Assembly (NCBI RefSeq): GCF_025998535.1
Contig: NZ_AP024233.1
Coordinates: 682,001 to 746,000, forward strand
Reading direction: 5' to 3'
Source: Desulfolithobacter dissulfuricans
GTDB lineage: Bacteria; Desulfobacterota; Desulfobulbia; Desulfobulbales; Desulfobulbaceae
Length of the DNA: 64,000 nt
The notes under the pieces were generated by a model that ran no database searches, was not told the origin of the DNA, and saw nothing but the letters and a program-made list of their open reading frames with translations. A program made the position numbers and the translations under genes. Below, piece by piece: positions 36,079-45,427 of the stretch (positions within the stretch are counted from its first letter, which is position 1; each line of letters begins with the position of its first letter).

Positions 36079-37655
36079 TCAGGCCGGGCGGATCTCCACC
36101 TTGTCTTTCAGGAAGTTTTTTACTTCACCGATGCCCACTTCCTTCCGGTGGAAGATGCCGGCGGCAAGGGCGGCTTCCGCCCCGGTTTCGGTGAAAACTT
36201 CGAGGAAATGCTCACCACTGCCGGCACCGCTCGAGGCAATAACCGGGATGGTGACAGCGTTTTTCACCGCATCTATCAATTCCAGGTCAAAGCCGGAGTT
36301 GGTTCCGTCCCGATCAATACAGTTGAGCAGGATTTCTCCGGCGCCAAGCTCTTCACAGGTCCTGGCCAGGGTCACTGCGTCCAGGTCCCGTCCTTCCCGG
36401 CCGCCCTTGATGGTGCACTGGTACCAGCAGTACTGTTCCCCATTCGGGCCCGGCAGGCTGGTTCTTATGACATGGTGGTCCGGCGCCTCGTCCGGGGAGG
36501 TGACGTAGACCCGCCGTGGATCCACCGAGATCACCACGGCCTGGTTGCCGTAGACCCTTGATATCTGCTCTATGGAACTCATGCCGCTGGCCCTACCTGT
36601 TTTCAGGACTTCCTCGACTATCAGGACCGCGTCGCTGCCAATGGAGATCTTGTCAGCGCCGGAACGGAAGTATTCCGAGGCCACTTCCAGGGCGGAATAG
36701 AAGGTTCCGTTACGATCGGTAAAGTCGCGGATGCCGCCGCCAATGGTCAGCGGTACGAACACGTTCTCCGAGGTCCGCCGCAGCACCTCCAGCATGGGCA
36801 TGTCGCTGAGCGGAAAATCCCGGAACCCGGTGATGTTTAAAAAGGTGATCTCGTCGGCGCCCTCCTCGTAGTAGCGCCTGGCCAGTTCCACCGGTTTTCC
36901 CAGGTTACGGACATCCCCGTCTTCGCGCACGTCATACTGGTCGCCCTTGGTGACCACCAGGTCACCGTGGTCGTTGGCGCGCACGTCCAGGCAGGCAATG
37001 ATCCGTTTGGCCAGTCGGGTCGGCTCGGACCCTGAGCGGAGGGTGATCATCTCCCTGCTGCTATCGAGAAAGTTGCCCAGGACCGTGAGCCCGGCCCGGC
37101 CGCTTTTTTCCGGATGAAACTGGGTAGCCATGACTTCGCCCATCTGGATACCACTGGTGTATTTGATCCCATAATCCGTGGTGGTCAGAATGCAGCCCGG
37201 ATCTTCGGGCGCCACGTAATAGGAATGGACAAAGTAGAACTTCTCATCGCCCTCCAGGCCGGCAAAGAGCCGCGAAGGCTGCTGCGCCTTGATGCCGTTC
37301 CAGCCGATATGCGGTACGGCCAGATCCACGGCAAACCGTTTTACCCGGCCGGGAATAATCCCGAGCCCGCGAATCCCGGGGTCTCTTCGCTCTCCTCGAA
37401 CAGGGCCTGGAGTCCCAGGCAGATGCCGAGAAAGGGCTTGCCGGCACGCAAATGGGCCTGCAGTGGTTCGACAAAGCCCTTGGCATGGAGATTTTCCATC
37501 ATGGCGCCGAAGCTACCCACCCCGGGAAAGACCAGTCTCCCGGCCCTTGAAATATCCTCGGCCGTGGTCACGGGCTGGACGGTTTCTCCCAGTTTCTCTA
37601 TGGCGTTGATGACCGAGCGTACATTGCCGGCTCCGTAATCGAGTAATGCTATCAT
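36079..37655 (-). CDS. hisHF: Single-chain imidazole glycerol phosphate synthase, HisH-HisF fusion (frameshifted in this sequence)
   Basis: Histidine synthesis: the HisH part releases ammonia from glutamine, the HisF barrel uses it to form IGP and AICAR. HisH (~1-205) has the Cys in [10 protein letters not shown] and His/Glu in ATQFHPEKS; HisF (~210-525) has [15 protein letters not shown] and SVDPRRVY. Both lie on one chain after adding one base at the CCC run 37375-37377, restoring [20 protein letters not shown]. The HisF part has long insertions such as [10 protein letters not shown] and FRDFPLSD that are typical of plant and fungal HIS7 enzymes, unlike ordinary ~255-residue bacterial HisF. 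Confidence 0.92.
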
Positions 37656-37910
37656 GGACGTTTTTCGCTGTATGGGTTACGGTCCAGGCCATCTTTTGTA
37701 AAAAATGGAAGGCCGGTTGTCTGCCTGTTCCTGGGGGCTCAGGGACGAGGTGGACGAAGAAAAGAGAAAAATCTCGTAGTTGTCGCCCGCTTCGTGGTGC
37801 TCTATTCCGGTCCGGGATATGGAGCCTGAACCGGTCAGCGTCCTCCATCGGGACAGGCACTATTTAAGCCTAAAACCTTACGCCTGAAACTTCAAATCAA
37901 TTTTGTCATC

Positions 37911-38834
37911 ATGCAGGCCATGCTCCTGGCGGCCGGGTTCGGTACCCGGCTGCGTCCCTACACCCTGATCCGTCCCAAGCCGCTTTTTCCGGTCTGTACC
38001 CGGCCGCTTATCCACATTCTCCTCGACATGCTGCGCCGGGCGGGCAGCGACCGCGTGGTGGTCAACTGCCACCATCTGGGCGATCAGATCGAGGCTGCCC
38101 TGCAGGACAGGGAGGATGTCATTCTCCAGCCTGAACCGGAGATCCTCGGCACCGGCGGCAGTCTGCGCCGGGCCCTGGAGCGGTTTGATCACCGACCGGT
38201 GCTGGTGATGAACGGTGATATTTTTCATAACATCGATCTGGCGGCCGTGTACCGGTATCACCGCCTGAGCGGTAACCTGGTGACCATGGTCCTCCATGAC
38301 TATCCCCGCTTCAACCGGGTCCGGGTCCGGGGAGACCGGGTGATCGGTTTTGGCGAACAGTCCCGGGCCCTGGAGGAACGGATGCTGGCCTTTACCGGGA
38401 TCCATGTCCTGGAGCCTGGGGTGATGGAAGGAATTCCCTCCACGGGATTTTATCATATCATCGATCTCTACCGGGACCTGGCCGATGCCGGTGACGGGAT
38501 TGGCTGCCTGGTGGTGGATGATTGCTACTGGCGAGATATCGGTACACCAGGGGATTATCTCGACCTCCACCGGGAACTGCTCTGGCAAACGGGGTCATCC
38601 AGGCTGGCCGAGCTGGCCGGGGAATTCTGCGGACGGTCTGCGGAGGGCTGGTGCCTTGGCCGGGAGGTGGAGCTGGAGCCCGGGGTGAGACTGGAGGAGT
38701 GGGGCTGTCTGGGAGACCGGGTCCGGGTCGGGGCCGGGGCCAGGCTGTCTGGTTGCGTGGTCTGGGACGGGGTGAGGATTGAGCCCGGTCGCGAGTACCG
38801 GGGCCTGATCATCACCCCGCAGACAGATCGCTGA
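37911..38834 (+). CDS. MurU-like sugar-1-phosphate nucleotidyltransferase
   Basis: 307 residues. The nucleotidyltransferase signature LLAAGFGTRLRPYTLIRPKPLFPV opens the protein, NGDIFHNID supplies the metal-binding Asp, and the C-terminal part has hexapeptide-like turns (VELEPGVRLEEWGCLG). Closest functional types are MurU (MurNAc-1-phosphate uridylyltransferase) and mannose-1-phosphate guanylyltransferase. An AmgK-like kinase 1.7 kb downstream on the same strand favours the MurU role, but this is inference. It converges with metF. Confidence 0.8.
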   Translation: MQAMLLAAGFGTRLRPYTLIRPKPLFPVCTRPLIHILLDMLRRAGSDRVVVNCHHLGDQIEAALQDREDVILQPEPEILGTGGSLRRALERFDHRPVLVMNGDIFHNIDLAAVYRYHRLSGNLVTMVLHDYPRFNRVRVRGDRVIGFGEQSRALEERMLAFTGIHVLEPGVMEGIPSTGFYHIIDLYRDLADAGDGIGCLVVDDCYWRDIGTPGDYLDLHRELLWQTGSSRLAELAGEFCGRSAEGWCLGREVELEPGVRLEEWGCLGDRVRVGAGARLSGCVVWDGVRIEPGREYRGLIITPQTDR

Positions 38835-38851
38835 CACTCCTGCGTACCCTG

Positions 38852-40374
38852 TTACCCCTCGTGCCGCGTTTCTTCCCCGTCCTTGCTTCCGGCAAGCCGG
38901 TGGTGGTCGGCGCCGGTGAAATAGTTATACCACGAACTGCTCTGATCCAGGCGCCAGTCCTTGGGGGCAGGATGGGGCCGGTGCCGAGGCTGGCCGCAGT
39001 GGTTTCCGGTGGCAGCCGGTCGTAGACCCGGACCCAGAAGCACCGTTTTTCAGGCTGTACCTCGCAGAAGGTGTCCCTGCTGCCACCGCACGGACCGTTG
39101 ACCAGTTTTTTGGGACAACCGGACTGGGGACAGAGAAAGGTCGATTCGGCCAGGGTGCAGTCTCCGCACATGCGGCAGTCGAAGACCACGGTCTTGATCA
39201 TCCATTCCACCGCCCGCAGGATCGTGTAGCCCCGGTGGCAACGGCCAAGCCGGCGGCATATCCGGGCAAACGTCCGGCCGGATATGGTTTGGCTGGAGAA
39301 CAGGTAATGGTGCATGGCCTGGTGCAGCGCCAGGGAGCCGGGCCGACGGCCGGGCGAGAGCCGGACCGGCCGTTTTTTTTCGTCATAGAGGTACCAGGTG
39401 AAAGGCACGGGAAAGTGGACCTCTTCCCGAAAGCTCTGCCACTTGTCCTGCATGGCATCGGCCTGGTCAAGGATGTAGCGGACATCGTCGAAATGAAGAC
39501 CGTTGCCGCCGATATGGACCCCATGGTACCCCAGCCCCTGGAGAACACAGAGCATCTTGGCCGCCCGCACCAGCCGTGCCTTGGGGTCATCCGCCTCCTC
39601 TTCCATGCGCTGAACCAGGGCGGGGGGCAGGAGAACCCCGGGCACGCCGCCCCTGGCCATGAGACGGGCCACGCCAAGGGAGGGGATGAAGACATTGGCC
39701 AGTACCGGCTGGCTGATATTGTTTTCCCGGAGAAAGAGGATCAGTTCCTCGAATTTGCGGATATCAAAGCCGAGCTGGGTGACGATGAAGTCGGCCCCGG
39801 CCCGGATCTTGCGCAGCAGCTTGCCATACTGCCACACCTGTTCCGGTTCCGTGGTCTTGAACGGCGAAACCACGCAGCCGCGGAAAAAGGAGATCGGCGC
39901 GAAGTCGGTGGTTCGCCGGCCGGCGTGGCAGCTGTATTCGCCGCTCTCCATGTCCCGCATCAGCTGCAGGGTCTGCATGGAGTCCAGGTCGAAGACCGGT
40001 TTGGCCTGTCCGTAATAGCGGGGCCTGGGGAAATCGCCTCCCATGATCAGCAGGGCATGGAACCGTAGACGGTGGTACAGGAAGAGATGGCTTTCCACCT
40101 GGTTGCGGTTCTTGTCCTTGAGGGAAAAATGGATCAGGGGCTCGATACCCAGGGCCTGGACCTCGGAGCCGATGGCCACCGGGGCCATGGCCGGATGGCC
40201 GCCGGCGTTGTCAGTTATGGACAGGGCTTTGATACGGCCGTCCTTGCTGGCCAGGCGGGCAAATTCCAGTATCCGGTCCACCTGCTTGCCACTCGAGCCC
40301 TGGCCAGGGACCAGCTCGAATGTGATGGTGAACTCATCGGGATTTGTAAGGGAGTTGTGAAAACGATTTTCCAT
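38852..40374 (-). CDS. metF: Methylenetetrahydrofolate reductase with C-terminal MetV-like Cys domain (frameshifted in this sequence)
   Basis: Reduces methylene-THF to methyl-THF for methionine and, in many sulfate reducers, the methyl branch of the Wood-Ljungdahl pathway. The MetF barrel (~10-300) includes FTITFELVPGQG, LSITDNAGGHPAM and FIVTQLGFDIRKFEEL. The C-terminal half has a cysteine domain, CRMCGDCTLAESTFLCPQ...CPKKLVNGPCGG, which is the separate MetV subunit in acetogens. The end is frameshifted at the GGGGG run 38963-38967; correcting it gives the conserved closing motif SSSWYNYFTGADH. Corrected length about 507. Confidence 0.9.
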
Positions 40375-40495
40375 GGGCAGAGAATACCATATTATCAGGG
40401 TCGGTGGCGAAAAATTCTGGTTTGCCTGACACCTGAAAACAAGGTACGGCCGGAAAGAAATGGCAGCCCGGTATCTGTCCTGGGCAGGAGTCTGA

Positions 40496-41554
40496 ATGGA
40501 AAAAAAATATCTTGAAAAAATATGCCGGCTGCTCCGGACGGCCGGCTGGTCCCTGTCGCCCGGCGAGGTGGAGGTGGACACCTTTGCGCCGGACGGCTCA
40601 CAGCGGAGATTCTTTCGTCTGCGTACAGCCGATGGCCGTACAGCGGTCGCCATCCTGCCTCCTTCGGACGACCGGTCTGGAATTCGTGAAGCCCGGGCCG
40701 CCTGGCATATCGGTCACCATCTTTTCCGGGCCGGAGCGCCGGTGCCAGAGCTTTACGGGCATGATCCGCAAAGCGGACTCCTTGCCTGCGAGGATCTTGG
40801 ATCCGTACGGTTGCACGACCTGGTCCGGCACCACGGCCTGTCGCCGCAGGTCAGATCGTACTACCGCGAGAGCGTCGGGCTCCTGGCCCGGATGCAGGTC
40901 CGGGGCGCCAGGGGATTTGATACCTCATGGTGTTGGGATACCCCGCACTACGACCGCGATCTCATGCTGGATCGGGAATCCGGCTATTTCCTCACTGCCC
41001 TGTGCCGGGATTTTCTCCACCTGGACTACGATCACGCCCGGATCTGGGAAGAGTGCAGGCGGCTGGCCGACCGGGTGGCCGCCGTGGACCGGGGCTGGTT
41101 CCTGCACCGGGATTTTCAGAGCCGCAACATCATGGTGTGCGACAACCGGGTCCGGTTCATCGATTTTCAGGGTGGCCGCCTGGGACCGCTGGCCTATGAC
41201 CTGGCCTCGCTCCTGATCGATCCCTATGCAGGGTTGCCCGGATCCTTCCAGGAAGAGCTCGTCGATCACTACCTGGCAACCCTGGACGAATACGTACCCT
41301 GTGACCCGGCGACGTTTCGGGAGGAATATGTTATGCTGGCCATCCAGCGCAACCTGCAGATTCTCGGCGCCTTTGCCTTTTTAGGGCACCAGCGGGGCAA
41401 GGTCTTTTTTCTCCGGTTTATTTTTCCGGCCCTGGCCACGCTCAACACGCTGCTTGCCAAAGGAACAGCAGCCGGGTATCCTTTCCTGCGTCAGCTTGTA
41501 CGTCAATGTATGGAAAAAGTCGAAGATCGACCAAAGGAAGTGTATGACCACTGA
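40496..41554 (+). CDS. AmgK-like aminoglycoside-phosphotransferase family sugar kinase
   Basis: 352 residues of the APH kinase fold. The Brenner motif WFLHRDFQSRNIMV gives the catalytic Asp and metal Asn, followed by FIDFQGGRLGPLAYDLASLLIDPY. This wording closely follows AmgK, the anomeric MurNAc/GlcNAc kinase that feeds MurU. With the MurU-like gene nearby, NamZ and Mpl, a cell-wall sugar recycling role is likely. The ATG at 40496 follows GGAG; the stop lies inside the start of der, so both are co-transcribed. Confidence 0.8.
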   Translation: MEKKYLEKICRLLRTAGWSLSPGEVEVDTFAPDGSQRRFFRLRTADGRTAVAILPPSDDRSGIREARAAWHIGHHLFRAGAPVPELYGHDPQSGLLACEDLGSVRLHDLVRHHGLSPQVRSYYRESVGLLARMQVRGARGFDTSWCWDTPHYDRDLMLDRESGYFLTALCRDFLHLDYDHARIWEECRRLADRVAAVDRGWFLHRDFQSRNIMVCDNRVRFIDFQGGRLGPLAYDLASLLIDPYAGLPGSFQEELVDHYLATLDEYVPCDPATFREEYVMLAIQRNLQILGAFAFLGHQRGKVFFLRFIFPALATLNTLLAKGTAAGYPFLRQLVRQCMEKVEDRPKEVYDH

Positions 41555-42890
41555 GTCACCGACCCTCGTTGCCCTCATCGGGCGGCCCAATGTGGGTAAA
41601 TCAACCCTGTTCAACCGCATGACCCGGCGCCGGGACGCCATTGTCGACCCCACTCCGGGCGTGACCCGGGACCGCCATTACGCCCGCATCACCTGGGAGG
41701 AACATCCCTTTGTCCTGGTGGACACTGGTGGAATCGACGACGAAGACGATACCATTACCGGTCACATCCGCGAGCAGGCCAGCCGCGCCATCGACGAGGC
41801 CGATCTGGTCCTTTTCCTCATGGATGGCCGCCAGGGTCTCACCCCCAGTGACGCCGAAATCGTCGATATGCTGAGGCGGACCGAAAAGAAGGTTTTCTTC
41901 GTGGTCAACAAGATCGATAGCCCTGAACTGGAACTGGAGCTGCTCTCCCCGTTCTGGGAGCTGGGTGTGGATAAGCTCTGGCCGCTTTCCGCCGATCACG
42001 GCTACGGATACCGGAGCCTGATGGATGGGCTGGTCGAGTATCTGGAAAAGACCGAAGTGTCGCTGGATCTGCCGGAAGATACCATCAAGCTGGCTTTCCT
42101 TGGGCGGCCAAACGTGGGCAAGTCCTCGATGATCAACCGGATCATCGGCGAGGAGCGGATGGTGGTCTCGGATATCGCCGGTACCACCCGCGATGCGGTG
42201 GATACCCTGCTCTCCCGCGATAAGTACAACTACCTGCTCATCGATACCGCCGGCATCCGGCGCAAGGGCAAGACCCGGGACAAGCTGGAAAAGTTTTCTA
42301 TTTTAAAAGCGCTCGGCTCCCTGGCCCGCTGTGATATCGCCCTGGTGCTGATCGATGCCGAGGAGGGAATCACCGAGCAGGATACCAAGATCATCGGTTA
42401 CACCCAGGAGCAGGGCAGGGCGATCATTTTGCTGATCAACAAGTGGGATCTGATCAAGGATGATCTCAAACGCCAGAAATGGCTGATGCAGGAGATCGAG
42501 CTGGCCACCAACTTTATACCTTTTGCCCCGGTGCTCAAGGTATCGGCCAAAACCGGGTATGGCGTCAAGCGGCTCTTTCCCGAGATCGGCAAGGTCTACC
42601 GCCAGTTCCATGCCCGCTTTCCCACCGCGGCCCTCAACCAGTTGCTGGCCGATGCGGTGGCCCATCATTCGCCGCCCATGTATCGGGGACGGCGGCTCAA
42701 ACTCTACTACACGGCCCAGATCAAGACCGCCCCGCCCACTTTTGCCGTGGTTGCCAATGCACCCAAGGGGATCCATTTTTCCTACCAGCGCTACCTGACC
42801 AACCGGTTCCGGGAAGGGTTGGGGCTGGATCGGATCCCGGTGCGGGTCGTGTTCAAGGAACGGAGCCGGAAAGGGCAGAAGAAAAAATGA
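41544..42890 (+). CDS. der: Ribosome assembly GTPase Der
   Basis: Essential GTPase with two tandem G domains that matures the 50S subunit. G domain 1 shows GRPNVGKST, DTGGI and NKID; G domain 2 shows GRPNVGKSS, DTAGI and NKWD; a KH-like C-terminal domain follows (LYYTAQIKTAPPTFAVVAN). Start MTTESPTLVALIGRPN at 41544 is preferred over an upstream TTG extension. The length of 448 is standard. It overlaps amgK upstream by 11 bp and the methyltransferase downstream by 4 bp. Confidence 0.98.
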   Translation: MTTESPTLVALIGRPNVGKSTLFNRMTRRRDAIVDPTPGVTRDRHYARITWEEHPFVLVDTGGIDDEDDTITGHIREQASRAIDEADLVLFLMDGRQGLTPSDAEIVDMLRRTEKKVFFVVNKIDSPELELELLSPFWELGVDKLWPLSADHGYGYRSLMDGLVEYLEKTEVSLDLPEDTIKLAFLGRPNVGKSSMINRIIGEERMVVSDIAGTTRDAVDTLLSRDKYNYLLIDTAGIRRKGKTRDKLEKFSILKALGSLARCDIALVLIDAEEGITEQDTKIIGYTQEQGRAIILLINKWDLIKDDLKRQKWLMQEIELATNFIPFAPVLKVSAKTGYGVKRLFPEIGKVYRQFHARFPTAALNQLLADAVAHHSPPMYRGRRLKLYYTAQIKTAPPTFAVVANAPKGIHFSYQRYLTNRFREGLGLDRIPVRVVFKERSRKGQKKK

Positions 42891-43564
42891 ACCGCCTCGA
42901 GCAGCGGATCCCGGAACCGGAACTGATGGAGGACGAGGCCCAGGCCCGGGCCTATGCCGAGGCGGATTTTTCCGCTCCCAATGCCCAGTTCATCGAGCTC
43001 TTCAGAGAAAAATTTCCAGGTTTCAGCCCGCCGGCCCGGGTCCTGGATCTGGGCTGCGGCCCGGCCGATATCCTGATCCGGTTCGCCCGCGCGTTTCCCG
43101 GCTGTCAATGCGTAGGGGTGGATGGCTCAAAGGCTATGCTCCAGCCCGGGATCGAGGCAGTCCGGCAGGCAGAGCTTTCCGGAACCATCGAGCTGCGCTG
43201 CTGTTTCCTGCCCGGCCCGGAACTGCAACAGGACGAAAAATTCCAGGTTATTCTCTCAAATTCCCTTCTCCACCACCTGCCCGACCCGCAGGTTCTCTGG
43301 CAAACCATCTTGGAGAGTGGTGCACCAGGCTGCCGGGTTCTGATCATGGACCTGTGCCGGCCAGAAAGCATGGAAGAGGCCCGTCGTATCGTCGAAACCT
43401 ACTCCGGCGCGGAACCGGAGATTCTCAAAGAAGATTTCTTCAATTCCCTGCTCGCCGCCTGGCGGCCATACGAGGTCCGTGACCAGCTGCGCCTGGCCGG
43501 GCTGGACTTCCAGTGCGATCTTGTCGGTGACCGTCACCTGGCTGTCTGGGGTGTGCTCCCATAA
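42887..43564 (+). CDS. Class I SAM-dependent methyltransferase
   Basis: 225 residues. SAM-binding motif I is VLDLGCGPADILIRFA, motif II region CVGVDGSKAML, and motif post-II LSNSLLHHLPDP, all in the order of small-molecule class I methyltransferases. The ATG overlaps the der stop (ATGA). The substrate is unknown; the N-terminal ~45 residues carry no known binding signature. A 9-bp inverted repeat (43662-43682) lies between this gene and the cytochrome gene. Confidence 0.88.
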   Translation: MNRLEQRIPEPELMEDEAQARAYAEADFSAPNAQFIELFREKFPGFSPPARVLDLGCGPADILIRFARAFPGCQCVGVDGSKAMLQPGIEAVRQAELSGTIELRCCFLPGPELQQDEKFQVILSNSLLHHLPDPQVLWQTILESGAPGCRVLIMDLCRPESMEEARRIVETYSGAEPEILKEDFFNSLLAAWRPYEVRDQLRLAGLDFQCDLVGDRHLAVWGVLP

Positions 43565-43661
43565 ACGCTCAATCTCCACGTCATGTGATTGTTCTCTGTA
43601 TTTCTGCAATTTTTTGGACTTTTTTCGGTGGTGGTAATATACTGAATCCAAGGAGGAGGGC

Positions 43662-43682
43662 GGGTTACCCTCGGGGTAACCC
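43662..43682. promoter_or_regulatory. Perfect 9-bp inverted repeat upstream of the cytochrome gene
   Basis: GGGTTACCC and GGGTAACCC separated by 3 nt, 32 bp before the cytochrome start codon. It is not followed by a T tract, so an operator or mRNA 5' hairpin is more likely than a terminator. Confidence 0.5.
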
Positions 43683-43714
43683 TGTTGGCAACAATCAGGT
43701 CCAAGGCAGAAAAA

Positions 43715-44889
43715 ATGATACGAGTATCACGGAAGACAAAAGGAGGAAGGGGGTCTTTTCCTGTGGCTGGAGTCTGCATGGTCACCCTGGTGGTGGTCCT
43801 ATGGAGTTGCATTGCGCAGGGAGCCATTCGTGGTATCTGTTCCGATTGCCACACCATGCATAACAGCCAGGGCAATGTGTCGATGAATTTTGACAGCAGC
43901 GCGACTCCAAACGACAACCTGACCCGGGGAACATGCTATGGTTGCCATGCCCAGGGCGGAAGCAGTCCGGTGGTGGCCCTGGGAACCTCGCGTATTCCCC
44001 AGGTCCTGCACAGCGGGGCAACGGACCTGGCCGGGGGAAATTTCGGCTATATTACCGGCATCAAGGGAAGTGGAGCCGCAGACAGCAAAGGACATAACAT
44101 CGGAGGGCTCACCGGAATCGATGCAGTGCTCTATGCGCCGCCCGGGGGAATCGTCAATGTGGGTGGTCCCAGTCATGTCACTGGCCGCAACGTGAATACG
44201 GAAAATCTTTCCTGCGCCGGCGTCAACGGCTGCCATGGCTACAGGCATTCAGGTTCCGGGGCTCCTATCCGGAAGGAATCTCCGGGGCCCATCACAGGAA
44301 TGTGGACGGCCAGGTGGATCAGGCAACCGAGGTGGCGAACAGCTATCGCTTTCTCATGGCGGTCAAGGGGTTTGAAAGTCCGGACTGGGAAGAGAATCCC
44401 AGCCCGGCCAATCATAATGAATATTTTGCTCTGTCCCAGCCGGTCCAGCTGGGCTGTTCGGGAAGCGCGGTGAAATGCCACAGTGGTCCCGGAGGCCTGA
44501 CCCAGCCGCCCGATGGGACCATGAGCCAGTTCTGCGCCACCTGTCACGGGAATTTTCATACCGTGGCCACCGACGAGTCCGACGGTATCGGCAGCAGCAC
44601 CAACTCTCCCTTTATCCGTCATCCCACCGATCTGTCCCTGCCGGCAAGTGGGGAGTATGCCGCCTACACGGTATACAACCTGAGTGCCCCTGTGGCCAGG
44701 CTCACGGTGCCTGTCGCGTCAAGTTCTACGGTGACCCCGGGCAGTGACGCGGTCATGTGTCTTTCCTGCCATGTGGCCCATGCCAGCGATTATCCAGACA
44801 TGTTGCGCTGGGATTATACGTCCGTCATTGCCGGCACTGGATCCGGTGTCAATTCCGGCTGCTTTGTCTGCCACTCCACCAAAAACTAG
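43715..44889 (+). CDS. Secreted multiheme cytochrome c (frameshifted in this sequence)
   Basis: About 391 residues with an N-terminal signal/membrane segment ([18 protein letters not shown]). Five canonical CxxCH heme motifs are visible (CSDCH, CYGCH, CATCH, CLSCH, CFVCH) plus two with longer spacing, CAGVNGCH and CSGSAVKCH. The frame breaks between CHGYRHSG and the downstream part at about 44252-44262 and is restored by one G, giving [14 protein letters not shown]. Expected to be periplasmic or outer-surface and to carry electrons. The partner is unknown. Confidence 0.85.
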
Positions 44890-45404
44890 CGCGTCTCCGC
44901 GCACCGGATGGTCGGGCTGTGCCGGAATCCGTCGGTCTGGTAAAAAGTAAAAGGTTGCCGGACCAGGACCAGCCAGTAGCGCTCCGGCTGCCGGGCTATC
45001 CGTTCCCGCAGCTGCCAAGATACCTGGTGGGAATCCTCTATCAGGTTGTAAAATAGCGAATCGACCCCGAAAAACCCATCCATCAGGTGAACAATGGTGT
45101 GCAGCAGCTTGGTGATATACCCCTGCTCCAGGCTGGGCCACTGATCCGGGTTGGCCCCGCCTTCCTCGCGAAGCCTGGCGGTGAGTCTGGTGATGGTCTC
45201 CCGATGAGCGGCCAGGTTCCGGTTCAACCGGGCCGGGAAGTCCGGGTCCGTGGCCCGGACAATGGAGGACTCCGGAATATGGATACGGTCATAACGCACC
45301 AGAAACGTCTTGTCGAAAAACGACCGGACATGGTCGGTGCATGCCTGTTGATTTGTGGCCTCCAGCAGCAGTTCGTGATGGCCGATAGTGGTCTGATGTT
45401 CCAT
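44886..45404 (-). CDS. Conserved-looking hypothetical protein next to PiT transporter
   Basis: 172 residues, mostly helical, with HLMDGFFGVDSLFYNLIED and VRQPFTFYQT segments but no recognised family, signal peptide or membrane helix. It starts 23 bp after the PiT gene, so it is probably the last gene of that operon. Its 3' end overlaps the cytochrome stop codon by 4 bp on the opposite strand. Coding is supported by its place in the operon and similar codon use; the function is unknown. Confidence 0.6.
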   Translation of the reverse strand: MEHQTTIGHHELLLEATNQQACTDHVRSFFDKTFLVRYDRIHIPESSIVRATDPDFPARLNRNLAAHRETITRLTARLREEGGANPDQWPSLEQGYITKLLHTIVHLMDGFFGVDSLFYNLIEDSHQVSWQLRERIARQPERYWLVLVRQPFTFYQTDGFRHSPTIRCAETR

Positions 45405-45427
45405 GGGCAGGGTTCTGGGGTGGCAAT

